In this document: piece by piece, positions 9,750-17,208 of the stretch
Position numbering within the stretch: position 1 is the stretch's first letter
How the letters are laid out: each line of letters starts with the position of its first letter
Source of the DNA: Lachnospiraceae bacterium
GTDB taxonomy: Bacteria > Bacillota > Clostridia > Lachnospirales > Lachnospiraceae
Reading direction: 5' to 3'
DNA: 60,164 bases
Assembly (NCBI GenBank): GCA_017467805.1
Contig: JAFUKJ010000108.1
Span: 1-60,164, forward strand
Program-made: the position numbers and the translations under genes
The notes under the pieces: generated by a model
The model's input: the letters and a program-made list of their open reading frames with translations, nothing else
What the model was told of the DNA's origin: nothing
Databases searched by the model: none

Positions 9750-10449
9750 ATGTAAACTCCACCACTGCGTAGATTTCATGCTGCAAAGAATCCAGCTGCA
9801 CTACAACCTTTCCATTATCTTCATACACAATCGGTACTATCTCATCATGTAACAGTGCAGGCTTCTTATATTCACTTCTTACCTGTGTAATAACTGCATG
9901 ATCAGGTAAATATTCATATGCCATCGCTATATATTCTGTATTATTTACATGATGATTGGAATCAATCTGTGCCTTTCGTACCTTGATATGCTCCATTTCC
10001 TTGCCTTCGCCCACTGTTGCAATCTTACGGGGTGCATAGTCCATCTCCAGCTTCGGGCTTGTCTGATAACACTCCATTAACTCATCCGTCGGCTTTACAG
10101 GACGCATCGCCTCCGTATCCATATGACTCCACATGGAATTAACCCTTACCAATACCTCACCAGCCTTGGTCTCTATCGCAAAGTTACGATAGCCGATAAA
10201 GCCCTTAAAGTCATAAGGAAAAGTTATCACACGAATCTCTTCACCAAACCTTGGCATCCTGTCTATTACTATCTGCCATGCACCTAACACCCATGCTCTA
10301 TGCACCTTTGCCAGATATTCCATATTGGCACCTCTGTTCTCCGAATCAAAAATTGCAATATCCTGGAAATATCTAACCAATCCTAATACGGACAACTTCA
10401 AATCTGCATCTGTTTCACTATAGCTTACCTTTTTCTCCAAAGAATACAT
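9742..10449 (-). CDS. Acyl-ACP thioesterase (FatA/FatB-type)
   Basis: This 235-residue protein consists of two hot-dog domains and matches the acyl-ACP thioesterase family (PF01643), which hydrolyses acyl-ACP to free fatty acid. Recognisable features are YSETDAD near the start, the WVLGAWQIVIDRMP segment, and the C-terminal HHVNNTEYIAM stretch that carries the catalytic Asn/His region. It lies 31 bp after the traX-like gene and overlaps recJ. Chain-length preference cannot be read from the sequence. Confidence 0.88.
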   Translation of the reverse strand: MYSLEKKVSYSETDADLKLSVLGLVRYFQDIAIFDSENRGANMEYLAKVHRAWVLGAWQIVIDRMPRFGEEIRVITFPYDFKGFIGYRNFAIETKAGEVLVRVNSMWSHMDTEAMRPVKPTDELMECYQTSPKLEMDYAPRKIATVGEGKEMEHIKVRKAQIDSNHHVNNTEYIAMAYEYLPDHAVITQVRSEYKKPALLHDEIVPIVYEDNGKVVVQLDSLQHEIYAVVEFTYE

Positions 10450-10480
10450 TTAACATCCTGCCTTTCCACTGTATGCTAAT

Positions 10481-11197
10481 CTATAAAAAAAATTTTTGAA
10501 TCAACCCAAATATCAGTAAATGAATCGGATAGACCATATAAAAGAAGTACTTATTCTGTTTGCCTCTTTGACCATTGTAAAAATAGATTGGAATAAATGC
10601 AAGCGGTGCTGTCTTCTCAAATGCAAAAGCCACCGCTCCCACCAGGCTTCTGACTAAAGGTGTAAATTCCCTGCAGTAGTACAAAGCCGCAATCAGTAAA
10701 ATACCCATATAATGATAATCCATTTCCAAAAGCTGCGCTGCTCCTGCTCCTATTGCAATGCATAAGAAGGACGCTCCCCACTGAAAATACTCAACAGGAA
10801 CAATTCCAGCCCACCTTTTAGGGACAAGATACGCTCCCTTTATCCGCTCCAGACACCATATCATACACAAGCCTGTTGTCAATGTAAAATATATATTTTG
10901 TGACTGTAGATAAAAAACACTTCCATGTGTTGCTAAATCAAACGGAATCTCTGATACCAAACCAAACATCAGACAGCGCAAAACATATCTCTTAACATTC
11001 TTCGTATGATAAAAGCCCTCTATCAAAAGGAAACAATATATCGGAAAAGAAATTCTCCCTATATAACGCATGATACGATAATACTCATACACCCAGTCTG
11101 TTGTATGCACATAAATTGTCAATCCATAATGATCAATCAGCATTGTAATCACTGCAATCCATTTTAAGGCTCCAGCAGTTATTCCTTTTCCCTTCAT
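10481..11197 (-). CDS. TraX family integral membrane protein
   Basis: The 238 residues form about seven to eight hydrophobic segments. The N-terminus reads GALKWIAVITMLIDHYG, followed by FPIYCFLLIEGF and RCLMFGLVSEIPFD. These are hallmark blocks of the TraX family (PF05857), related to membrane O-acyltransferases. F-plasmid TraX acetylates pilin, but chromosomal Firmicute members have unknown acceptors. No conjugation genes are nearby, so a link to pili is not supported. It starts the minus-strand traX-thioesterase-recJ run, just after the terminator of the LCP gene. Confidence 0.85.
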   Translation of the reverse strand: MKGKGITAGALKWIAVITMLIDHYGLTIYVHTTDWVYEYYRIMRYIGRISFPIYCFLLIEGFYHTKNVKRYVLRCLMFGLVSEIPFDLATHGSVFYLQSQNIYFTLTTGLCMIWCLERIKGAYLVPKRWAGIVPVEYFQWGASFLCIAIGAGAAQLLEMDYHYMGILLIAALYYCREFTPLVRSLVGAVAFAFEKTAPLAFIPIYFYNGQRGKQNKYFFYMVYPIHLLIFGLIQKFFL

Positions 11198-11231
11198 CTT
11201 GCCTCCAAAGAATTCATGTTTATAATTTTAA

Positions 11232-11261
11232 AAAGAAGCCGCAAATCATTGCGGCTTCTTT
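11232..11261 (-). terminator. Rho-independent terminator after the LCP-family gene
   Basis: A perfect 13-bp stem (11232-11244 with 11249-11261) with a 4-base loop follows the stop of the LCP gene. On the minus strand it ends in a run of T. It separates that gene from the traX-like gene. Confidence 0.85.
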
Positions 11262-11267
11262 GATTCA

Positions 11268-12407
11268 TTACCATTCAAGATACCCTTCTGTCTGTTGACG
11301 AATATCTTTATTGTACTGTTTCACTGTATCGGATGGTTCGTAGTCCTGCACATCGAATAAAAATCTATGCAGTTCTGTTACATTCGCTTCCAAATCATAT
11401 GGAATTACACAGCTACCCTTATTACTTACAAATGCATTCGCCCTATATTGCTGAAATGGCATTCCCGTATTATCCACTACCCGATATAATGGCAGGGCTG
11501 TTGCAAGCTCCAAAATCTCTGCCGAACTAAAAGATGTAGATACAGACGGCAAGACAGCATTAATTGCATCATTAATTTCTACAAGTGACTTTGTCTTTGC
11601 CTTTTCCAATACAGCAATCAAAACATTGCGCTGCCTTTGTGTTCGCATAAAGTCGCTACCTGCCGTATATCTGATTCTACAATATGCCGTTGCCTGCATA
11701 CCATTTAAAAGCTGTAAGCCAGGCTCTTCAATCGGAGTATACTCTAATCCAAGCTCCTGTGCCATCATCATCTGATAGGAATTCAGATATTCAATCTCTT
11801 CCTCAGAAATCTCCATCTCAATGCCATCGACAGACTCTACTGTATCAATAAGACCTCTAAAGCCTACTGTTACATAATCCGAAATATTCAAATCAAGATT
11901 ATTATTCAACATCTCTATTGCTCTTTCGGGACCTCCCTTAGCGTAGGCAACATTCGCTTTATTATAAATATCCTCTCCCACATTCAAAAACGAATCTCTG
12001 TAAACTGATACCAGCTTAATCTCCTTCGTTTCTTCGTTAATAGAGGCAATCATAATCGTGTCCGAACGCGTTCCCGCCAAAAGCTGCCCTTCTCTGGAAT
12101 CCACACCAAACAAAGCAATATTACGATAGGTAACTCCATCCTCTGTTACCATTGATGATACGGGAGTCTCTGTAGAAGATAAATTATCTCCTGCCTGCTC
12201 ATCGGATACGTCCTGTTCATCTGATAAAGCTCCAGCATAGACTGTCATATCCTTCTCTACAATATTCAAAGATACCCGTTGCACGTTGTCAGCCAATTTG
12301 GAAGAAAAGAAATAAAACACAATACCCACTACCAAGAGTACAACCTCAACAAAATACAACGCTGCATTCTTCGCTATGGCTCTTCCATTCTTAGACTCAC
12401 TACTCAT
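11268..12407 (-). CDS. LytR-CpsA-Psr (LCP) family cell-wall glycopolymer ligase
   Basis: This 379-residue protein has one N-terminal transmembrane helix (about residues 14-34), a linker and an extracellular LCP domain (about 95-280). The pyrophosphate-binding Arg/Asp residues are visible in GTRSDTIM (Arg114, Asp116) and SVYRDSF (Arg137, Asp138). A conserved YCRIRYT-xx-SDFMRTQRQ block lies near 245-265. LCP enzymes transfer undecaprenyl-linked glycopolymers such as teichoic acids or capsule to peptidoglycan on the outer face of the membrane. It follows secDF by 51 bp on the same strand and ends at a strong terminator. Confidence 0.93.
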   Translation of the reverse strand: MSSESKNGRAIAKNAALYFVEVVLLVVGIVFYFFSSKLADNVQRVSLNIVEKDMTVYAGALSDEQDVSDEQAGDNLSSTETPVSSMVTEDGVTYRNIALFGVDSREGQLLAGTRSDTIMIASINEETKEIKLVSVYRDSFLNVGEDIYNKANVAYAKGGPERAIEMLNNNLDLNISDYVTVGFRGLIDTVESVDGIEMEISEEEIEYLNSYQMMMAQELGLEYTPIEEPGLQLLNGMQATAYCRIRYTAGSDFMRTQRQRNVLIAVLEKAKTKSLVEINDAINAVLPSVSTSFSSAEILELATALPLYRVVDNTGMPFQQYRANAFVSNKGSCVIPYDLEANVTELHRFLFDVQDYEPSDTVKQYNKDIRQQTEGYLEW

Positions 12408-12458
12408 TTAAACACATCCTCCAGGACTCCGACAGTCAATACTCCGACTGTCAGGCGA

Positions 12459-14711
12459 TTACTCCCCCTTCGATGCAATCTTAGTCTTTAATACATACCA
12501 AAGTGCGCCTGCAATACATACTGAAGAGTATGCACCACATACAATACCAACCATTAATGGTAATGCAAACTCACGAACAGACGATACACCCAAAACAAAA
12601 AGTGCTGCTACCATTATAAAGGTTGTTAATGAAGTAAAAATACTTCTGGTAAGTGTCTGTCCGATACTTCTATTAACAATATCTTCCAGCGTATCCTTCT
12701 TACGCATCTCAGCCATATTCTCTCTGACACGGTCAAACACTACAATAGTTGCGTTGATTGAATAACCAACGATTGTCAACATACAGGCAATAAAAGTACC
12801 GCCTACCGAAACTCTTGCTACAGCATAGAATGTAAGTACTACTAATACATCATGAATTAATGGTACTACAGATGCTGTCGCAAAGCGTATATCCTTAAAT
12901 CTAAACCAAATATATATCAACATGCAGACAGCTGCAATAAGAACTGCAAGAATTGCATCATTTCTCATCTCACCACTGACAGTTGCACTAATTGTCTCTG
13001 CTGTAATTGACGATTCATCTACCGCAAACTTCTCAACTAATACATCGGCTAACGCCTGTCTTTCCTCAACCTCTAAGCTTCTGGTCTTAAAGATAACCTG
13101 TGTTGAATCTGCTACCTTCTGTACCTGAACATTAGCATCATTGGTAATCTTCTCAAACTCAGGTGTTACCTTCTCATCAATCTCTTCAAGTGTCATATCC
13201 TCATTAAAGGTTACACTTGTTGCCGTACCACCTACAAAATCAAGACTATAGTTCAATGCTGAACCTGTTGAAGCCTTATTTACTCCCATGAATACAAATC
13301 CAAGAAGAATTACCGCAATAGAAGCACTAAAGAACCACTTCTTATTACCAAGGAAGTTAAGAGGCTTCTTCTCTAATGTCATACCATAATACTTGATGTC
13401 CTTAAAGCCAATCGCATAAAGCGCTCTAAGCAACAACTTGGTAATTACTAATGCTGTAAACATAGAAAGGATAATACCAAGCGCTAAGGTCTGTGCAAAG
13501 CCTCTTACAGTACCTGTACCTTTAACACCAAGCACCAACGCTGCAATCAGGGTTGTTACATTACCATCAACGATTGCTGATAATGCCTTCTTAAATCCAA
13601 TATCAATAGAAGAGCGAACTGTCTTACCTGTTGCAATCTCTTCCTTAATTCTGGCGAAAATAATAACATTCGCATCTACCGCCATACCAATTGACAGGAT
13701 AATACCTGCAATACCAGGCAGTGTCAATGTCAATTCAAACATATTCAAGCACAATACAGTTAAGATTGTATAAATAATCAATGCTATTGCAGAAGCAAGA
13801 CCTGGAATGCGATATGCAAAAATCATAAATAACATAACTATCACAAGTCCAATTGCACCTGCCAAAAGACTGGTCTCAATCGCTGCTGAACCAAGCTGCG
13901 CACCTACTACATTAGAACGAAGCTCTTCAAGCTCAAGCTTTAAGCCACCGATACGAATCTGGCTTGCAAGCTGCTCAGCCTCTTCATAGCTTTCCATACC
14001 TGTAATCTGTGCCTGTCCTGCTGTAATTACGCTGTTAACCTGTGGAACACTGATAAATGCACCATCATAATAAATACCGATAGACTCGCCTGCATAATAA
14101 GCCTTCTCTGTAGCCTTAGCAAACTTCTCTGTTCCTGCCTCTGTAAAGCTTAAGGAAACTACAAACTGGCTATTACCCATTGTATCCTGAGCACTTCCGC
14201 CCTGTGCCGCTTCAACATCAGTACCCTCTAAGACAATACTTCCATCTGCCTTAAGCTCATCAATAGACTTAGTTAACTCATAGATTGCTCTGCCATCTTC
14301 CCCTACACCTGTATAGGTATAATTCAAGTTACCAGAAGCATCTGTCTGTGCGATGAAGTATAACGCACCTGGTCTTCCTAAATCCTGTAAAATCGCATTT
14401 GCATCAGACACACCAGGAATCTCAATATTAATACGGTCTGTACCTTCCTGATATGCAATCGCTTCAGTACTGTATACGCCTACTCTCTGCTGAAGCTTAT
14501 AAACTGTATCACTCATATCCTCTGCTGAAGGCTCCTCATCTCCTACAACCTGATATGTGATACTTACACCACCTGCAAGGTCAAGACCAAGCTTAATCTC
14601 TGAGGCAGCACCTGCCTTCTCTGTTCCAATACCGCAGATTGCCACAAAACCTAATGCAACCGTAACAATCAAGGTAAGAATCAGAGTCATAATACCCTTA
14701 CTCTTTTTCAT
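12459..14711 (-). CDS. secDF: Protein translocase subunit SecDF (fusion)
   Basis: SecD and SecF are fused into one 750-residue protein with about 12 transmembrane segments. SecD features are the start-proximal LGLDLAGGVSITYQV, the periplasmic-type domain, and the GLVIVMLFM, SIGMAVDANVIIFARIKEE block (about 335-355). SecF features include SLDFVGGTATSV (about 490), YSINATIVVFDRVRENM and the C-terminal helices. It uses the proton gradient to assist late steps of Sec export. It starts 14 bp after scfB, an arrangement shared by many Clostridia with SCIFF loci. A short inverted repeat (12431-12452) lies between it and the LCP gene. Confidence 0.96.
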   Translation of the reverse strand: MKKSKGIMTLILTLIVTVALGFVAICGIGTEKAGAASEIKLGLDLAGGVSITYQVVGDEEPSAEDMSDTVYKLQQRVGVYSTEAIAYQEGTDRINIEIPGVSDANAILQDLGRPGALYFIAQTDASGNLNYTYTGVGEDGRAIYELTKSIDELKADGSIVLEGTDVEAAQGGSAQDTMGNSQFVVSLSFTEAGTEKFAKATEKAYYAGESIGIYYDGAFISVPQVNSVITAGQAQITGMESYEEAEQLASQIRIGGLKLELEELRSNVVGAQLGSAAIETSLLAGAIGLVIVMLFMIFAYRIPGLASAIALIIYTILTVLCLNMFELTLTLPGIAGIILSIGMAVDANVIIFARIKEEIATGKTVRSSIDIGFKKALSAIVDGNVTTLIAALVLGVKGTGTVRGFAQTLALGIILSMFTALVITKLLLRALYAIGFKDIKYYGMTLEKKPLNFLGNKKWFFSASIAVILLGFVFMGVNKASTGSALNYSLDFVGGTATSVTFNEDMTLEEIDEKVTPEFEKITNDANVQVQKVADSTQVIFKTRSLEVEERQALADVLVEKFAVDESSITAETISATVSGEMRNDAILAVLIAAVCMLIYIWFRFKDIRFATASVVPLIHDVLVVLTFYAVARVSVGGTFIACMLTIVGYSINATIVVFDRVRENMAEMRKKDTLEDIVNRSIGQTLTRSIFTSLTTFIMVAALFVLGVSSVREFALPLMVGIVCGAYSSVCIAGALWYVLKTKIASKGE

Positions 14712-14725
14712 TATATAGCTCTCCT

Positions 14726-16105
14726 TTATTCTTCGTCAGCTAACGCTGCTTTTATCATAATTGCACATTCCACTCGCTTTCTCTGAAGCTCACAACCCAA
14801 ATCATATGCATCATGAATGCTGCCATGGAAGTTATAAGAATTCGCCGCGCAGCCCCCACTGCAATAAAACTTAGCAAAGCAATTCTTACACTTTTCTTTA
14901 GAATATACATTACAGCTCTTAAACTCATCGCGAACCTTAGTATTCACAATACCTGTATCCACATTACCCATCAGGAACTCTTCCTGTCCCACAAACTGAT
15001 GACATGGATAGAAATCGCCCCAAGGTGTTACCGCAAGATACTCTGTTCCTGAGCCACAGCCTGACAATCTCTTATATACACAAGGACCGCCTGATAAATC
15101 AACCATAAAGTGGAAGAAGTTCACACCCTTACCAGCCTTACGACGCTCAATCAATTCCTTCGCAAGCTTATCATACTCTGCAAGAATCTGCGGAACATCC
15201 TCTTCTCTTAATGCATAAGCCTCTGTATCTGCTGCAACTACAGGCTCTACCGAAATCTGCTTAAAACCTAAATCTGCCAAATGACAAACATCTGCCGCAA
15301 AATCAAGATTATTATGAGTGAAAGTTCCTCTTACATAGTAATCCATCTGATTACGACTCTCGGCAACCTTCTGGAACTTAGGAACTATCATATCATAGCT
15401 TCCCTGACCGCCTCTGAAAGGACGCATATTGTCATGAACCTCTTTACGTCCGTCTATACTTAATACGATATTACTCATTTCCTTATTGGCAAACTCTAAA
15501 ATATCATCATTCAGAAGAACGCCATTCGTTGTTAATGTAAATCTGAACTTCTTATTATGAGACTCCTCAAGACTTCTGCCGTATGCTACCAAATCCTTAA
15601 CAACCTGCCAGTTCATAAGCGGCTCACCGCCAAAGAAATCTACCTCAAGGTTCTTACGGCTTCCCGAATTCGCCACCAAGAAATCCAAAGCCTTCTTACC
15701 AACCTCAAAGCTCATAAGAGCGCGTCTGCCATGATACTCTCCCTCTTCTGCAAAACAATACTTGCATGCAAGATTACAATCATGGGCTATATGCAGGCAA
15801 AGTGCCTTAACAACTGTCTCTCTATTCTTAAATGCTTCTATACTCTTCTCATAAATATCCTCTGAGAATAGCATGTCCGCTTCCTTTAATTCAAAAATCT
15901 CATCCACTGCTTCGCTAATTACATCCTTCTCATAAGAAAGATATCCACAAAGCTTATCCTTAACAGCCTCTTTATCCTCTGACTCCAAATGATGCTCGTC
16001 AACACACGCAATAATGTCATAAACGATGTCATCTACAACATGTACGGAACCGCTGTTCACATCCAATACTATGTTATAGCCATTGTTCTTATACTGATGT
16101 ATCAA
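14726..16105 (-). CDS. scfB: SCIFF peptide maturase, radical SAM/SPASM thioether-forming enzyme
   Basis: This 459-residue radical SAM protein carries the [4Fe-4S] motif CNLACKYC (Cys110, Cys114, Cys117). An N-terminal RRE-like peptide-binding region (about 1-85) precedes it, and a Cys-rich SPASM domain with auxiliary cluster ligands (about 345-450, including CGSG, CHQF, CKNCFAKFYCSGGC) follows. The family (six-Cys-in-forty-five maturase) forms Cys-to-Thr thioether crosslinks in the SCIFF precursor, which is encoded immediately upstream. The start is TTG with AAAGGAAAG upstream. A hairpin lies between scfA and this gene. What the mature peptide does is not established. Confidence 0.95.
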   Translation of the reverse strand: MIHQYKNNGYNIVLDVNSGSVHVVDDIVYDIIACVDEHHLESEDKEAVKDKLCGYLSYEKDVISEAVDEIFELKEADMLFSEDIYEKSIEAFKNRETVVKALCLHIAHDCNLACKYCFAEEGEYHGRRALMSFEVGKKALDFLVANSGSRKNLEVDFFGGEPLMNWQVVKDLVAYGRSLEESHNKKFRFTLTTNGVLLNDDILEFANKEMSNIVLSIDGRKEVHDNMRPFRGGQGSYDMIVPKFQKVAESRNQMDYYVRGTFTHNNLDFAADVCHLADLGFKQISVEPVVAADTEAYALREEDVPQILAEYDKLAKELIERRKAGKGVNFFHFMVDLSGGPCVYKRLSGCGSGTEYLAVTPWGDFYPCHQFVGQEEFLMGNVDTGIVNTKVRDEFKSCNVYSKEKCKNCFAKFYCSGGCAANSYNFHGSIHDAYDLGCELQRKRVECAIMIKAALADEE

Positions 16106-16171
16106 TGTAATTCTTTCCTTTCCAACTCAATCAAGCCTATCACACTTAATCATATTACTTATTCGCATAAA

Positions 16172-16197
16172 GAAGCAGCGACATTCATCGCTGCTTT
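16172..16197 (-). terminator. Hairpin between scfA and scfB, probable partial terminator
   Basis: A 9-bp stem plus a G-T pair (16172-16181 with 16188-16197) with a 6-base loop lies 35 bp past the scfA stop. On the minus strand the descending arm is followed by CTTTATG, a weak U-run. The position and strength suit partial termination or 3'-end protection of scfA, making far more precursor than maturase mRNA. Confidence 0.6.
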
Positions 16198-16231
16198 CCA
16201 AGTCTAGTATGCGAATACACTTAATTATAAA

Positions 16232-16375
16232 TTATTTAACCTGTTCGCAGCTCTGATTTCCAACTGTGCAAGATGTCTTACAAGCTGACTGGCAGGATGT
16301 CTGGCATTCTCCACATCCACCCTTTTTCATAGACTCTTTATAATCTCTTGTGGTTAATGTTTTGATGTGTTTCAT
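16232..16375 (-). CDS. scfA: SCIFF ribosomal peptide precursor (six cysteines in forty-five residues)
   Basis: This 47-codon gene encodes a peptide starting MKHIKTLTTRDYKESMKKGG and ending in a Cys-rich core. The six cysteines are at 21, 24, 28, 32, 36 and 43, and threonines lie between them (for example TSC at 26-28 and KTSCT at 33-37). That is exactly the SCIFF pattern. An AGGAGG ribosome binding site lies 8 bases before the ATG. The next gene downstream is its radical SAM maturase, which installs Cys-Thr thioethers. SCIFF is nearly universal in Clostridia, yet its mature form and role are unknown. No dedicated peptidase or transporter is adjacent, but secDF follows scfB. Confidence 0.96.
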   Translation of the reverse strand: MKHIKTLTTRDYKESMKKGGCGECQTSCQSACKTSCTVGNQSCEQVK

Positions 16376-16398
16376 AACATAAGCCTCCTAACATATTT

Positions 16399-16439
16399 AA
16401 GTCTGAACAGACTTTCTCTTTATACTTTATGTAGTATAA
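16399..16439 (-). promoter_or_regulatory. Palindromic leader/promoter region of scfA
   Basis: Two inverted repeats precede the scfA ribosome binding site. One is AAGTCT-GAAC-AGACTT (16399-16414), probably a hairpin in the 5' leader. The other is TTATACT-N6-AGTATAA (16420-16439), a perfect 7-bp palindrome that overlaps TATACT and TATAAA-like -10 boxes on the minus strand. It could be an operator. No clear consensus -35 box is seen at 17 bp. Confidence 0.4.
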
Positions 16440-16500
16440 CATACATTTTTCAATGCGAAAAGTATTTTTGTAATATTTTTGGACAAATTACATTCAAAAA

Positions 16501-17175
16501 CTAATCTTCTACAAGACGAAGACCTGCAGTATCCGTTACAGGAAGTGAGAATACGATGGATTTGGCCTTACTGTTCAAGCCAGCCTTCTCCATAATCGCT
16601 TTCATAATCGGATTCTTAAGCTCTGTCTTAGTAACAATAAACACCATTTCCTTCTCAGCTGCAATTGTTACTCCCATAAACTTCTCTGCCGCTGCAATAC
16701 CTGTTCCTTTAGCATGCAAAACAGTTCCGCCATACGCTCCCGCTTCTCTTGCTGCACTCATAATTAATTCTGTATATCCCGACTCTGCTATTGCAATAAT
16801 CAATTCATGTGATGTATTCTTCAAGGTTGACTCCTCCTCTTTCTGATATTCCCGTCCTTCCAGTAAAAACTGCATCTGCTTATTACCGCCAATACTGCTT
16901 AATGGTACGATAAATGCAATTCCTTCTCCTGGCGCATCAATCTTAAGCGTCTTTTCAAGCTGTCTCTTAATATCAATCCAATCAGCCTCCTGTACCACAT
17001 GGAAAAGCACTGCTTTCTCAGAAGAATCAAGCCCTAAATAGTCAAGCACCTCATTCGATACAGTTCCCTCGCCCAAGCTGGCAAACATCACTGTATGACC
17101 AGTCTGCTCGTACAATTCATGATAACGCTTTACTGCCTTTCTATCTACAATTGTTGTCATCAAATTTATACTCAT
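16501..17175 (-). CDS. PII-like protein with two tandem domains, partner of DUF1538 protein
   Basis: The protein is 224 residues from MSINLMTTIVDR. It looks like two PII (GlnB)-type ferredoxin-like halves. The first runs over about 1-100 with HTVMFASLGEGT. The second covers about 120-224 with GAYGGTVLHAKGTG and FIVTKTELKNPIMKAIMEKAG, which resemble PII core and B-loop positions. Canonical GlnB is a single domain of about 112 residues, so this is double length and lacks an obvious uridylylation Tyr loop. It follows the DUF1538 gene by 33 bp, and in other genomes PII-like genes also neighbour DUF1538. A sensor or regulator role for that membrane protein is inference. The stop is TAG. Confidence 0.72.
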   Translation of the reverse strand: MSINLMTTIVDRKAVKRYHELYEQTGHTVMFASLGEGTVSNEVLDYLGLDSSEKAVLFHVVQEADWIDIKRQLEKTLKIDAPGEGIAFIVPLSSIGGNKQMQFLLEGREYQKEEESTLKNTSHELIIAIAESGYTELIMSAAREAGAYGGTVLHAKGTGIAAAEKFMGVTIAAEKEMVFIVTKTELKNPIMKAIMEKAGLNSKAKSIVFSLPVTDTAGLRLVED

Positions 17176-17208
17176 ATAAACCAAGCCTTTCTATCTCATT
17201 AAGCAATA

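Noticed and set aside
10481-11197. TraX-like gene as evidence of a conjugative element
   Set aside because: No relaxase, coupling protein, integrase or attachment repeats are nearby, and the family is common on Firmicute chromosomes.
12431-12452. Inverted repeat between secDF and the LCP gene as a terminator
   Set aside because: It has only 7-bp arms, no U-run and short spacing to the next ribosome binding site; at most a minor intercistronic hairpin.
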